64,000 bases of DNA from Amycolatopsis sp. A133 (GCF_031082405.1 NZ_JAVHJU010000025.1:310001-374000), one strand, 5' to 3'; shown: positions 8,125 to 18,510, counted from the first letter of the stretch. Numbers and translations are program-made. The notes: generated by a model not told the origin, from the sequence alone.

Positions 8125-9261
8125 TCAGGCGTTCTTCAGCTCCCGGGCGATGACGACCCGCTGGATCTGGTTCGTCCCTTCGAAGATCTGCGGCACCTTC
8201 GCCTCCCGCATGTACCGCTCCACCGGGAAGTCCCGCGTGTAGCCGGCCCCGCCGAGCACCTGGACCGCGTCGGTCGTCACCTTCATCGCCCCGTCGGTCG
8301 CCACCAGCTTGGCGATCGACGCCTGCCGCTTGAACGGCATCCCGCGGTCCCGCCGCCGGGCCGCGTCCAGGTACAGCGCCCGGGCCGCCTCCACCGTCGC
8401 CGCCATGTCGGCCAGGAGGAACTCGACGCCCTGGAAGTCGATGATCGGGCGGCCGAACTGCGAGCGCCCCTTCGCGTACGCCACCGCTTCGTCCAGCGCC
8501 GCCTGGGCCAGGCCCACCGAGCACGCCGCGATCCCGAGCCGGCCCGAGCTGAGCGACGACAACGCGATGCGGAGCCCGGCGCCCGGGGACCCGAGCAGCC
8601 GCTCGGCGGGGACGCGCGCGCCGTCGAAGACCAGCTGGGCGGTCGGGGAGCCGGTGAGGCCCATCTTGCGCTCGCGGGGGGCCGCCGAAAGACCTTCGGT
8701 GGCGCCATCCACCAGCAGGCAGGAGATCTCGTCCGGGCCCGTGCGGACCATCGTCGTGTAGAAGTCCGCCACCCCCGCGTGGGTGATCCACGCCTTGGTG
8801 CCGTCGACGACGTAGTCCGAGCCGTCGAGACGCGCGCGCGTCGACAGCGCCGCCGCGTCCGAACCGGCCTGCGTTTCCGACAGCGCGTACGCGCCCAGGA
8901 GCGAGCCTTCGAGCATGTCCGGCAGCCACCGGTCGCGCTGCTCGTCGGTGCCGTACTCCGACAGCGCGTAGCAGGACATCGTGTGCACCGACAGGCCGAC
9001 GCCGACCGTCATCCACGCCGCCGCGATCTCCTCCAGGACCTGCAGGTAGACCTCGTACGACACGGCGCCGCCACCCCAGCGCTCCGCGTACGGCAGGCCC
9101 AGCAGCCCGGACTTGCCGAGCAGGCGGAACTGCTCGCGGGGGAACTGCTCGGCTTCCTCGGCCGCCGCCGCCCGCGGGGTGAGCTCGTCGCGCGCGATCT
9201 CCCTGGTCAGCGCGACCAGGTCCTCGGCGTCCGAATCGGGCAGCAGGCGTTCGGCGGGCAT
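8125..9261 (-). CDS. Acyl-CoA dehydrogenase
   Basis: 378-residue FAD enzyme that introduces a trans-2 double bond in an acyl-CoA and passes electrons to ETF. The ALSETQAGSDAA block and the ITHAGVADFY block bind flavin and substrate, and the C-terminal QIFEGTNQIQR carries the probable catalytic Glu361. Length is normal for the short-chain or branched-chain subgroups, but chain specificity cannot be read. It is divergent from a TetR gene, with repeated GTACTG half-sites between them, so it is probably the repressor's main target. Confidence 0.9.
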   Translation of the reverse strand: MPAERLLPDSDAEDLVALTREIARDELTPRAAAAEEAEQFPREQFRLLGKSGLLGLPYAERWGGGAVSYEVYLQVLEEIAAAWMTVGVGLSVHTMSCYALSEYGTDEQRDRWLPDMLEGSLLGAYALSETQAGSDAAALSTRARLDGSDYVVDGTKAWITHAGVADFYTTMVRTGPDEISCLLVDGATEGLSAAPRERKMGLTGSPTAQLVFDGARVPAERLLGSPGAGLRIALSSLSSGRLGIAACSVGLAQAALDEAVAYAKGRSQFGRPIIDFQGVEFLLADMAATVEAARALYLDAARRRDRGMPFKRQASIAKLVATDGAMKVTTDAVQVLGGAGYTRDFPVERYMREAKVPQIFEGTNQIQRVVIARELKNA

Positions 9262-9278
9262 CGGCGTCCTCCAAAGCT

Positions 9279-9319
9279 GTACTGAAAACAGTACTGTGGG
9301 CCTATCGAGAGTACAGTAC
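9279..9319. promoter_or_regulatory. Operator cluster between acyl-CoA dehydrogenase and TetR
   Basis: An inverted repeat gtactgaaaacagtac (9279-9294) is followed by related half-sites at 9289-9297 (cagtactgt) and 9311-9319 (gtacagtac). All lie in the 101-bp divergent gap. Such clustering suits two TetR dimers controlling both promoters. Confidence 0.6.
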
Positions 9320-9362
9320 GGGAGGCCTGGGGTGGCCGGAAAACGTAGGAGATAGTGAGCCG

Positions 9363-9944
9363 ATGCGCCCCGAACCTCGCCGACGGCCGACCGCCCGCCA
9401 GCGCGCCCTGCTCGGCGACCTCGAGGCGCTCTTCCTGGCCGAGGGCTTCGCCGCCTTCACTCTGGACGACCTCGCCGGCCGCCTGCGCTGCTCGAAGTCG
9501 ACGCTCTACGCGCTCGCGCCGAGCAAGGAGCAGCTCGCCGTCCGGGTCGTCACCCAGTTCTTCCGGGGCGCCGCGGAGCGGATCGAGGAGCGCATCGCCG
9601 GGATCGACGACGCCCCGAAGCTCATCGGGGAGTACCTGGCCGGCGTCGCCGAGCACCTGAACCGGGCGTCCCCGACCTTCATGCGGGACCTCGCCGAGTT
9701 CGGGCCGGCCCGGGACGCCTACCAGCTCAACAGCCGGTTCGCCGCAAAACGGCTCCGGCAGTTCATCGACAAGGGCGTCGCCGACGGGGTGTTCCGCGAC
9801 GTCCACGCCCGGCTGGTGGCCGAGATGACCGGCCTGATCATCGAGGGCATCCAGACCGGGGTGCTCGGCCAGCGGACCGACGTCTCCGACGCCGAGGCGT
9901 TCACCGCTTTGGGGGAACTGCTGCTCGGCGGCCTGAACAAATAG
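9363..9944 (+). CDS. TetR-family regulator
   Basis: 193-residue TetR protein. The DNA-binding domain reads RQRALLGDLEALFLAEGFAAF, then LAGRLRCSKSTLYALAPSKEQL. The C-terminal domain is all-helical and would bind a ligand, plausibly an acyl-CoA given the divergent acyl-CoA dehydrogenase gene; that is an inference. The ATG at 9363 follows an AGGAGA (9348-9353). A GTG at 9355 opens a different frame and is not the start. Confidence 0.85.
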   Translation: MRPEPRRRPTARQRALLGDLEALFLAEGFAAFTLDDLAGRLRCSKSTLYALAPSKEQLAVRVVTQFFRGAAERIEERIAGIDDAPKLIGEYLAGVAEHLNRASPTFMRDLAEFGPARDAYQLNSRFAAKRLRQFIDKGVADGVFRDVHARLVAEMTGLIIEGIQTGVLGQRTDVSDAEAFTALGELLLGGLNK

Positions 9945-9985
9945 CGGACAGGAATTGTCAGGCCGGCGTCAATTAAACTCCCGGC

Positions 9986-10927
9986 GTGATCGTCGTAGGC
10001 GGAGAAGCTCTGGTCGACCTGGTTCCCGGCGACCCCCTGGATTCCACAGTGGACGGTGGGCTGCGCGCGCTGCTGCCCCGGCTGGGCGGTGGCCCGTACA
10101 ACGTGGCGCTGGCCGCCGGACGGCTCGACGTGCCGGCCGCGTTCCTCTCGCGCGTGTCCACCGACCGCTTCGGCGACGCGATGGTCGAACGGCTGCACGC
10201 CTCCGCCGTCGACACCTCGCTGCTGCAGCGCGGCGACGAACCGACGACGCTGGCCGTCGTGGCGCTCGACGCGAAGGGCGCCGCGCGCTACACGTTCTAC
10301 GTCGAGGGCACTGCCGACCGGCTGGTCGCCGACCCGGGCCCGCTGCCGGAAAGTGTGACAGCGCTCTCACTGGGCACCCTCGGCATGGTCCTCGAGCCCG
10401 GCGCCTCGGCGTACGAGGCGATGCTGCGCCGCGAGGCCGCCCGCGGCGCGCTGACCGTGCTCGACCCCAACATCCGCGAGGCGCTCATCGCCGACCCGGC
10501 CGCCTACCGGGCCCGCTTCGCGTCCTGGCTGCCGGACGTCCGGCTGCTGAAGATCTCCGACGACGACGCCGCCTGGCTCACCGAAGGCGCCGATCCGGTC
10601 GCCGCGGCGAAGACGTGGATCGAGTCCGGTGTGGACGCCGTGGTGCTCACCCGGGGCGCCGACGGGGTCTCGGTGATCACCGCCGCAGGTGAGCTGGCCC
10701 ACGTGCCGTCGCGAAAAGTCACCGTGGTGGACACCATCGGCGCCGGCGACACCGTGCACGGCGCGCTGCTGGCCTGGCTGCACACCCACGAGGCCACTGA
10801 CCTGGCCTCCCTCGACGCCGGGGCGTGGCGCGAGGCCCTCACCTTCGCGGCGAAAGCGGCGTCGATCACGGTGTCCCGCAGCGGTGCCGAGCCCCCGACG
10901 TCCGCCGACATGGCGGCCACCGTGTGA
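9986..10927 (+). CDS. PfkB-family carbohydrate kinase
   Basis: 313-residue sugar kinase of the ribokinase/fructokinase family. The N-terminal GGEALVDLVPGD and LGGGPYNVALAAGRL match the substrate-binding glycine-rich region. The C-terminal DTIGAGDTVHGALL carries the anion hole and catalytic base Asp255. Fructokinase-like activity is likely but not proven. The GTG start has TAAACT 6 nt upstream (9974-9979), a clear leaderless arrangement. The gene is followed by the gltA leader region. Confidence 0.88.
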   Translation: MIVVGGEALVDLVPGDPLDSTVDGGLRALLPRLGGGPYNVALAAGRLDVPAAFLSRVSTDRFGDAMVERLHASAVDTSLLQRGDEPTTLAVVALDAKGAARYTFYVEGTADRLVADPGPLPESVTALSLGTLGMVLEPGASAYEAMLRREAARGALTVLDPNIREALIADPAAYRARFASWLPDVRLLKISDDDAAWLTEGADPVAAAKTWIESGVDAVVLTRGADGVSVITAAGELAHVPSRKVTVVDTIGAGDTVHGALLAWLHTHEATDLASLDAGAWREALTFAAKAASITVSRSGAEPPTSADMAATV

Positions 10928-11123
10928 ACCTGGTCCCAAAGGAGGCCGCTAGGGCAACGTCACCGCTGCGCGGAAGCACGTTTCTCGACTAGCGTAGAGG
11001 GGCATTCTTCATACCCCAGCGGGGCGGTGTGCAGCGAGGCGCCAGTGTTTCCTCGCGTGAACACGTGGCTACCTGTGAAACGTACAGGCGCCGCCGACCC
11101 GTGCCAACGTGAGAGGGACTTGC

Positions 11124-12440
<1,317 letters not shown>

Positions 12441-12497
12441 GACTCCTTCGGTTAGCCCCCTGGCTTTCGGGGGTTCCGGGTGGCGGAGCCCCCGGGC

Positions 12498-12514
12498 CCG
12501 GGGCGAAGCCCCGG
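12498..12514 (+). terminator. gltA terminator hairpin
   Basis: ccggggc, loop gaa, gccccgg: a 7-bp stem with a tight loop, 58 nt after the gltA stop, within a GC-rich region with further pairing potential. No U-tract. Confidence 0.55.
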
Positions 12515-12524
12515 TTGATGCAGC

Positions 12525-12554
12525 CGCCCCGTCGTGCACCCGCACGGCGGGGCG
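12525..12554 (+). terminator. Second hairpin between gltA and photolyase
   Basis: cgccccgtcgtgc (12525-12537) pairs with 12542-12554 across a 4-nt loop, with one G-T wobble. It may back up gltA termination. It ends 16 nt before the photolyase GTG and just before its -10 hexamer. Confidence 0.55.
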
Positions 12555-12570
12555 CTTATCGTTGGGCGGC

Positions 12571-13917
12571 GTGACCAGAGAAGCGCCGGTTGTCCTGTGG
12601 TTCCGCCGTGACCTGCGGCTCGGCGACCACGCCGCGCTGCTGGAGGCGTCGCGCCACAGCAAGCACGTGCTCGCGCTGTACGTGCTCGACGAGGCACTCC
12701 TGAAACCCGGCGGTGCCCCGCGTGAAGCGTTCCTCTACGGGTGCCTGGAGAAGCTGAACGAGCAGCTCGGCGGCCGGCTGATGCTGGTGCGCGGCGAACC
12801 GGCGGCCGAAGTCGTCCGCGCGGCGCGCGAGATCGGTGCGGCCGCGGTGCACGTCAGTGCCGACACCGGTCCCTACGGCCGCCGCCGGGACGCCGCCGTG
12901 GCGGAAGCGTTGGCGGAGAACAACATCGACTGGGTCGAGACGGGTTCGCCGTACGCCGTGACGCCGGGCCGGGTCACCAAGCCGGACGGCAGCCCCTACC
13001 GCGTCTTCACGCCGTTCCACCGGGCGTGGACGGCTCACGGCCGGCACTCCCCGGCGGACACCGGGCCGTCCCTTGTGGACTGGGTGGTCCCGCCGCGCTC
13101 GTTGGGGATCCCGCGCCCGCCCCGGGTTTCCGCGGTGCTGCCCGAGCCGGGCGAGCGGGCGGCGCTGAACGGCTGGCACGACTTCCTCGACGGCCCGATC
13201 GAGACCTACGACGCCGACCGCGACCGGCCCGACCGGGACGGCACGACGCGGCTGTCGCCGTACCTGCGCTGGGGGTGCGTCCACCCGCGGACACTGCTGG
13301 CCGACCTCGACGGCGACGACCGCCCCGGCGCAAAATCGCTGCGCGGCGAGCTGTGCTGGCGCGAATTCCACGCCGACGTCCTGTGGCACCGCCCGGAAAC
13401 CGCGCGCGAGAACTACGACCGGCGCTTCGACGCGATGACCTACGACGACGACCGCGAGGCGTTCGAGCGGTGGTGCGCCGGCCGGACGGGCTACCCGATC
13501 GTGGACGCCGGGATGCGGCAGCTGCTGGCCGAGGGCTGGATGCACAACCGGGTGCGGATGGTCGTCGCGAGTTTCCTGGTGAAGGACCTGCACCTGCCGT
13601 GGTGGCTGGGCGCCCGCCACTTCATGAAGCACCTGGTGGACGGCGACCTGGCGTCGAACCAGCTGAACTGGCAGTGGGTCGCCGGCAGCGGCACCGACGC
13701 GGCCCCGTACTTCCGCATCTTCAACCCGACGACCCAGGGGGAGAAGTTCGACCCTCAGGGGAACTACGTGCGGAAATACGTGCCGGAGCTGCGCGGGGTG
13801 CCCGGCAAGGCGGTCCACCAGCTGAAGGACCGCCCCGCGGACTACCCGGCGCCCATGGTCGACCACGCCCACGAGCGCCGGGTGTCCTTGGAGCGGTACG
13901 GCAAGATCACGTCGTGA
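12571..13917 (+). CDS. phr: Deoxyribodipyrimidine photolyase, class I
   Basis: 448-residue flavoenzyme that uses blue light to split cyclobutane pyrimidine dimers in DNA. The N-terminal antenna domain begins LWFRRDLRLGDHAAL. The FAD-binding C-terminal half shows MRQLLAEGWMHNRVRMVVAS and NQLNWQWVAGSGTDAAPYF, typical of CPD photolyases rather than plant-type cryptochromes. TATCGT lies 8 nt before the GTG, so it is probably leaderless. Its TGA stop is the first stop codon inside a 42-bp palindromic repeat shared with two other loci. Confidence 0.92.
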   Translation: MTREAPVVLWFRRDLRLGDHAALLEASRHSKHVLALYVLDEALLKPGGAPREAFLYGCLEKLNEQLGGRLMLVRGEPAAEVVRAAREIGAAAVHVSADTGPYGRRRDAAVAEALAENNIDWVETGSPYAVTPGRVTKPDGSPYRVFTPFHRAWTAHGRHSPADTGPSLVDWVVPPRSLGIPRPPRVSAVLPEPGERAALNGWHDFLDGPIETYDADRDRPDRDGTTRLSPYLRWGCVHPRTLLADLDGDDRPGAKSLRGELCWREFHADVLWHRPETARENYDRRFDAMTYDDDREAFERWCAGRTGYPIVDAGMRQLLAEGWMHNRVRMVVASFLVKDLHLPWWLGARHFMKHLVDGDLASNQLNWQWVAGSGTDAAPYFRIFNPTTQGEKFDPQGNYVRKYVPELRGVPGKAVHQLKDRPADYPAPMVDHAHERRVSLERYGKITS

Positions 13918-13954
13918 GTGGTAAAGCGGGTTAGAACCCGCTTTACCACTCACG
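13913..13954. repeat. 42-bp palindromic element, copy 1
   Basis: Arms cgtgagtggtaaagcgggtt (13913-13932) and its exact reverse complement (13935-13954) flank a central ag. It carries the phr stop codon (TGA 13915-13917) and lies 4 nt from the stop of the convergent ABC permease gene. It should act as a two-way terminator. Copies 2 and 3 are at 26331 and 57946. Confidence 0.92.
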
Positions 13955-13958
13955 AGCG

Positions 13959-15149
13959 TCAGCCGCGCAGGGCCTCCGACAGCTTGATCCGGCTGCCGAT
14001 CCGCAGCACGCTGTTGCCGTAGATCTTGCCGCCCAGCCAGGTGAGCAGGGCGACGAGCGCGACCGTCAGCGCGAGCGACAGCCCGATCTCCCAGCCCGCC
14101 GCCGCGCCCGTGGCGATGCGGGCCGGCATGAGGATCGGCGAAAGCAGGGGGATCAACGAGACGATTTTTGTCGCCGAGCTCGCGGGGTCCTGCACCAGCA
14201 GGTTGAACCCGGCGATGAACCCGACGACCAGGATGATGTTGAGCGGCCCGACCACCGACTGGGTGTCTTCCTGCCGCGACACCAGCGATCCAAGTGCGCC
14301 GTAGATCGTGGCGTACAGCAGGAAGCCCAGCAGGTACCAGAGCAGGCCCCACAGCACCGCGCCCGTCGCGAAGCCGGACAGCGTGAACACGCCGGTCGCC
14401 GACGCGGCGCCCAGCCCCACCGCGGCGAGGATGACCAGCTGGGTCAGCCCGACCAGGCCGAGCCCGATCACCTTGCCCAGCAGCAACTGCCACGGCCGCA
14501 CGCTGGCGAGCAGGATCTCCACGACCCGGCTCGACTTCTCTTCGACGACGCCCTGGGCGACCATCATCCCGTAGGTGATGATGCTCATGTACAGCAGGAA
14601 CGCCACGACCAGCCCGACGACCAGCCGCTGCGTCTGGTCCGCCGGCTGCGGCGAGAGGGCGTCGTCCTGGACGTGGGTGCCGTTGACCCTGGCCATCACC
14701 TCCGCCGGTTCCAGCTGCGCGGACGACAGCACGCCGTCGAGCACCTGCTGCTGGGCGACCTGGTCGAACACCCGGCGCAACTCGTTGTCCAAAGAGGACT
14801 TGTAGGTGGCGGTCAGCTGCGCCGCGCTGCCCGAGACCAGCGCGTCGAAGTCGCCGCTTTCGACCTTTTCGCGGCCCTCCGCCAGGTCGGTGACGACGAC
14901 CGTGGTGATCTCCCGGCCGGAGAGCGCGGCCTCGGTCTGCAGCTGGCGGGCGATCCCGGTCGCCTGGCCGGTCAACCCGACCGTGCTCTTGTCCGAGGAA
15001 CCGGCCAGCGACGTCTGGAAGAGCACGTACCCCAGCAGCAGCACCAGCAGCACGCCGGTGCCGACCACGAACGACCTGGTGCGCAGCCGGGTGTTCAGCT
15101 CGCGCTTCATCACCAGCCAGACGGCGCGGCGGCCACTCAACGTCCTCAT
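13959..15149 (-). CDS. ABC transporter permease, NatB-like
   Basis: 396-residue ABC-2 type membrane protein. One N-terminal helix (about residues 25-43) is followed by a large extracytoplasmic loop of about 140 residues, then five or six helices from about residue 185, with the VEEKSSRVVEILLASVRPWQLL block typical of NatB/ABC-2 permeases. It pairs with the ATPase just upstream; start and stop overlap (ATGA). The exported substrate is unknown; NatAB-type systems export Na+ or peptides. Last gene of a four-gene operon. Confidence 0.85.
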   Translation of the reverse strand: MRTLSGRRAVWLVMKRELNTRLRTRSFVVGTGVLLVLLLGYVLFQTSLAGSSDKSTVGLTGQATGIARQLQTEAALSGREITTVVVTDLAEGREKVESGDFDALVSGSAAQLTATYKSSLDNELRRVFDQVAQQQVLDGVLSSAQLEPAEVMARVNGTHVQDDALSPQPADQTQRLVVGLVVAFLLYMSIITYGMMVAQGVVEEKSSRVVEILLASVRPWQLLLGKVIGLGLVGLTQLVILAAVGLGAASATGVFTLSGFATGAVLWGLLWYLLGFLLYATIYGALGSLVSRQEDTQSVVGPLNIILVVGFIAGFNLLVQDPASSATKIVSLIPLLSPILMPARIATGAAAGWEIGLSLALTVALVALLTWLGGKIYGNSVLRIGSRIKLSEALRG

Positions 15150-16075
15150 CGCGGTTCCCCCTCTTCGGACACGGCGCCGTCGGAGACGGCGTCGCGGAAC
15201 AGTTCGGTGAGCGAGCGGCGACGGCGGCTGAACTCGGTGACCGGCCCGGTCGCCAGCGCGGCGGCGAGCACGGCCTGGTCGTCCGCGCTCGGTTCGAGGT
15301 CGAGCACGGCGGTGGCGCCCTGCTGCTCCAGCACGCGCACGCCGGGCAGGCCCGCGGCCCAGCCGGGGTGCGCGGCCGGCGCCGTCACGACGAGCTTGCT
15401 GCGGGCGCCTTCGGTCAGTTCGGCGACCGTGCCCACGGCGACCATGCGGCCGTTGCGGATGATCCCGACGCGGTCGCACAGCCGCTCGACGAGGTCGAGC
15501 TGGTGACTGGAGAACACCACCGGCACCCCCGCCGCGGCCTTCTCCCGCAGGACCCCGCTCATGACGTCGACGGCGAGCGGGTCGAGGCCGGAGAACGGCT
15601 CGTCGAGCACCAGCACCGTCGGGTCGTGCACCAGCGCCGCGGCCAGCTGGACGCGCTGCTGGTTGCCGAGGCTGAGCTTCTGCACCTCGTCCTTGCGGCG
15701 GTCGGCCAGCCCGAGCCGGGTGATCCAGTTCTCCGCGTTGCGGTGGGCCTCGTTCGCGCTCAGCCCGTGCAGCTCGGCCAGGTAGACGAGCTGGTCGAGC
15801 ACCTTCATCTTCGGGTACAGCCCGCGTTCTTCCGGCATGTAGCCGATGTGCGTGCGGGTTTCGTGCGTGACCGGCTTGCCGTCGAACCGGACCGCACCGC
15901 CGTCGGCGGTCAGCACCCCGAGCGCGATCCGCATGGTGGTGGTCTTGCCGGCGCCGTTGCTGCCGACGAAGCCGAACAGCTCGCCGGCGCGGACGTCGAA
16001 CGAGACGCCGTCCAGTGCGACCTTGGCGCCGTAGCGCTTGGAGATCCGGTCGATCTCCAGTGTCCCCTCAGGCAT
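15146..16075 (-). CDS. ABC transporter ATP-binding protein
   Basis: 309-residue ATPase that drives the downstream permease. Walker A GSNGAGKTT is at residues 38-46, a signature LSLGNQQ at 134-140, and Walker B VLVLDEP with Asp158-Glu159. The C-terminal 80 residues form the accessory domain seen in DrrA/NatA-like export ATPases. It overlaps the upstream membrane-protein gene by 8 nt and the permease gene by 4 nt, so the genes are tightly coupled. Confidence 0.9.
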   Translation of the reverse strand: MPEGTLEIDRISKRYGAKVALDGVSFDVRAGELFGFVGSNGAGKTTTMRIALGVLTADGGAVRFDGKPVTHETRTHIGYMPEERGLYPKMKVLDQLVYLAELHGLSANEAHRNAENWITRLGLADRRKDEVQKLSLGNQQRVQLAAALVHDPTVLVLDEPFSGLDPLAVDVMSGVLREKAAAGVPVVFSSHQLDLVERLCDRVGIIRNGRMVAVGTVAELTEGARSKLVVTAPAAHPGWAAGLPGVRVLEQQGATAVLDLEPSADDQAVLAAALATGPVTEFSRRRRSLTELFRDAVSDGAVSEEGEPR

Positions 16076-16616
16076 GGTCCATCCCCTCCTCGAAGTCCTC
16101 GGGGTCGTCGTCCGGCAGCGACCAGCCCAGCACGATGGACGAGATGGTCGTACCGGTGACCAGCAGCGCGGACAGCATCATCGCGCCGCGGACGCCGCCG
16201 TCTTCGGTGTTCGCGATGATCAGGCCGTACACCAACGCGATCACCATCAGGTAGCTGAGGGTCTGGTAGCCGATGTAGGTGACGCGGTGCCGCCACTCGC
16301 GCTCGCGTTCGTCGAGCAGGCGGGAGAAGCCGGCGTTGATCCGCCCGGTCAGCACGCGCAGGGTGATGAACGCGAACCCGCCGACCACCAGCCCGCTCAG
16401 CCAGAAGACCGCGAACAGCCAGTCGGGGGTGACCTTGAACCGCGCCGCACCGGCGATCAGGGCCAGATCGGCGAGGACCAGGACGACGACGAGCGTCCGG
16501 CGGTGTTTCCGGGTGCGCCAGCCGGGCAGTTGCCGGGCTCGCCGTCGTTCTTTTTCGTCCAGCTTGTCCAGCTGGCGTTCCCAGTAGGCCGCGAGCCGGC
16601 CCGGTTGCTCGGTCAT
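16068..16616 (-). CDS. Four-helix membrane protein of ABC operon
   Basis: 182-residue protein I cannot assign to a named family with certainty. A charged N-terminus of about 40 residues is followed by four predicted helices (about 42-58, 68-86, 117-133, 143-161) and an acidic tail (DDDPEDFEEGMDHA). It sits between an XRE regulator and an ABC exporter, with a 4-nt ATGA overlap upstream, so it is likely an accessory or sensor subunit of that exporter. That role is inferred from position only. Confidence 0.7.
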   Translation of the reverse strand: MTEQPGRLAAYWERQLDKLDEKERRRARQLPGWRTRKHRRTLVVVLVLADLALIAGAARFKVTPDWLFAVFWLSGLVVGGFAFITLRVLTGRINAGFSRLLDEREREWRHRVTYIGYQTLSYLMVIALVYGLIIANTEDGGVRGAMMLSALLVTGTTISSIVLGWSLPDDDPEDFEEGMDHA

Positions 16617-16882
16617 GCTCCCCCTTCGCGGTAGACCTGGGTGGACAGTGGCGTGAACGGCTCGCGGCTGAAGACCGCTTCGACCGGCAGGTCGAACACC
16701 GCGCAGATCCGGAACGCCAGGTCCAGGCTCGGATAGTGGTCGCCCCGCTCGAGCGCGCCGATGGTCTGTGGGTTGACTTCGACGGCACTGGCGAGCGCGG
16801 CTCTGGTCATCCCGCGCTCCGCCCGGAGCACGGGAAGCCGGTTGTAGATCGGCAGCTCTTTGCCGCGTCTGACCGGACTCAT
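16613..16882 (-). CDS. XRE-family transcriptional regulator
   Basis: 89-residue one-domain helix-turn-helix protein. The DNA-binding motif reads LRAERGMTRAALASAVEVNPQ, then TIGALERGDHYPSLDLAFRI, the common form of small XRE regulators that head export operons. The ATG at 16882 is preferred over one 12 codons upstream because a TTGACG/AACAGT promoter ends 7 nt before it. It probably regulates its own operon with the membrane protein and ABC exporter. Confidence 0.85.
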   Translation of the reverse strand: MSPVRRGKELPIYNRLPVLRAERGMTRAALASAVEVNPQTIGALERGDHYPSLDLAFRICAVFDLPVEAVFSREPFTPLSTQVYREGGA

Positions 16883-16889
16883 GGCACTA

Positions 16890-16918
16890 ACTGTTGCAAA
16901 AACCCAACGAGTCGTCAA
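16890..16918 (-). promoter_or_regulatory. Promoter of the XRE/ABC operon
   Basis: On the minus strand TTGACG (16918-16913), a 17-bp spacer and AACAGT (16895-16890) form a good sigma-70-type promoter. The predicted transcription start would be at or near the ATG (16882), giving a leaderless mRNA. Confidence 0.5.
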
Positions 16919-16968
16919 CTCAAGAGAACATCAAGTCCAGTTGAGACGCGGTCGCTTGAGAGCTGGCG

Positions 16969-18510
16969 TCAGACGAGACCCGCGAGCGACTTGTCGACAA
17001 GTTCTGCGACCCGCGGGGCCGCCGCCTCGGCGTCCGATGCGATCAGCGACAGCCGTGTCCGGCGCTCCAGAACGTCCTCGACGTCCAGTGCGCCCTCGTT
17101 CCGGACCGCCCAGACGACCTCCGCCGCCGTGATCTCCGTTCCCGGGGCCACCGGGGCCGCGAACTGCGCGTCCAGTTCGCCCAGTGCCGCCACCCGTGGA
17201 GCCTCCGTGCCGTACCGGGCCACCAGCCGCGGCGCGGCGTCCACAAGAGACAGTTCTGGTCGCGGAGCCGCGCCCAGCAGCGGCAACCGCGCCGTCCGGC
17301 ACGGTGCGGCGGGCAGCCCGGCCAGCCGGACCGCCGCGTCGACCGCGTCCTCGGCCATCCGGCGGTACGTCGTGAGCTTTCCGCCCACCACCGTCAGCAG
17401 CCCGTCCGATCCCGCCAGGACCGCGTGCTTGCGGGAAAGGTCCGCCGACCGGCCGCCCGTGCCCTCGATCAGCGGGCGCAGCCCCGCGTACGACCCGGCG
17501 ACGTCCGCGCGCGTCAGCGGCCGCGCCAAGACCGTCGACGCCAGCGCCAGCAGGAAGTCCACATCGGACTCCGGAACCACCGGCACGGAAGGGATCGGGC
17601 CCGAGATCGGCTCGTCGGTCAGTCCCAAGTAGACCCGGCCGTCCGGCTGGGGGAGCAGGAAGACGAACCGGTTCGTCTCCCCGGGCACGCCGATGTTCAC
17701 CGACGTCGTCCCCATCGGCACCGTCCCCGGCGCGAGCACCAGGTGCGAGCCGAGTGACGGCCGCAGCCGGACCGCGCCCGTCAGCGTTCCCGCCCACACG
17801 CCCGTCGCGTTGATCACCTGGCGCGCGTGGATGTCCAGCGAGCCGCCCGAAACGCCGTCGCGGACCCGGACCCGGTCCGCGGACACCGAAGACGCCGACA
17901 GCCGGGTGAGGATCCGCGCGCCGAACGACGCCGCCGTGCGGGCCAGCGACACCACCAGGCGGGCGTCGTCGACCAGCGCGCCGTCGTAGGCCAGCAAGGC
18001 GCCGCGCAGACCGTGCGCGGCGAGCCCCGGTGCCAGTGCCAGTGCTTCGGCGGTGGGGATCGAACGCGGCCGCGGCAGCACCGACGACGGCGTGCGCGCC
18101 GCCCGGCGGAGCACGTCGCCGGCTCGCAAACCCGCCGCGATCACGCCTTCCTGAACGCGGGAAGTGCTGCGGTACAACGGAAACAGCTGCGGCATGGCGC
18201 GCGTGAGGTGCGGCGCCGTGCGCATCATCATGATCCCGCGTTCCACGGCGCTTTCGTGGGCCAACCCGAATTCGCCGTGCGCCAGGTACCGCAGCCCGCC
18301 GTGCACCAGCTTCGACGACCAGCGCGACGTCCCGAACGCCAGGTCGTGCGCCTCGACGAGCGCCACCGACAGGCCCCGCGAAGCCGCGTCCAGCGCGATG
18401 CCCGTGCCGGTGACGCCGCCGCCGACCACAACGACGTCGACGCGCTCGCCCGACGCCAGCTCCGCGAGCTCGCGTTCGCGGCGCCGCGCGTTGAGCGAGC
18501 CGGACGTCAC
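16969..18510 (-). CDS. glpD: Glycerol-3-phosphate dehydrogenase, aerobic (FAD)
   Basis: 513-residue membrane-associated flavoenzyme that oxidises sn-glycerol 3-phosphate to dihydroxyacetone phosphate and feeds electrons to quinones. The FAD motif GGGVTGTG is at 30-37, followed by SRWSSKLVHGGLRYL, a hallmark of GlpD. The C-terminal domain from about residue 400 is also present. The GTG start overlaps the TetR stop (GTGA), so the two are one operon. The divergent AGPS-like gene uses related chemistry at dihydroxyacetone phosphate. Confidence 0.92.
   Translation of the reverse strand: MTSGSLNARRRERELAELASGERVDVVVVGGGVTGTGIALDAASRGLSVALVEAHDLAFGTSRWSSKLVHGGLRYLAHGEFGLAHESAVERGIMMMRTAPHLTRAMPQLFPLYRSTSRVQEGVIAAGLRAGDVLRRAARTPSSVLPRPRSIPTAEALALAPGLAAHGLRGALLAYDGALVDDARLVVSLARTAASFGARILTRLSASSVSADRVRVRDGVSGGSLDIHARQVINATGVWAGTLTGAVRLRPSLGSHLVLAPGTVPMGTTSVNIGVPGETNRFVFLLPQPDGRVYLGLTDEPISGPIPSVPVVPESDVDFLLALASTVLARPLTRADVAGSYAGLRPLIEGTGGRSADLSRKHAVLAGSDGLLTVVGGKLTTYRRMAEDAVDAAVRLAGLPAAPCRTARLPLLGAAPRPELSLVDAAPRLVARYGTEAPRVAALGELDAQFAAPVAPGTEITAAEVVWAVRNEGALDVEDVLERRTRLSLIASDAEAAAPRVAELVDKSLAGLV

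Noticed and set aside
9355..9660. GTG-started frame overlapping the TetR gene at 9363
   Set aside because: It is out of frame with the HTH-encoding frame and gives no known domain.
12571..13917. Cryptochrome rather than photolyase
   Set aside because: The FAD-domain blocks and length match CPD photolyases, and there is no C-terminal signalling extension.
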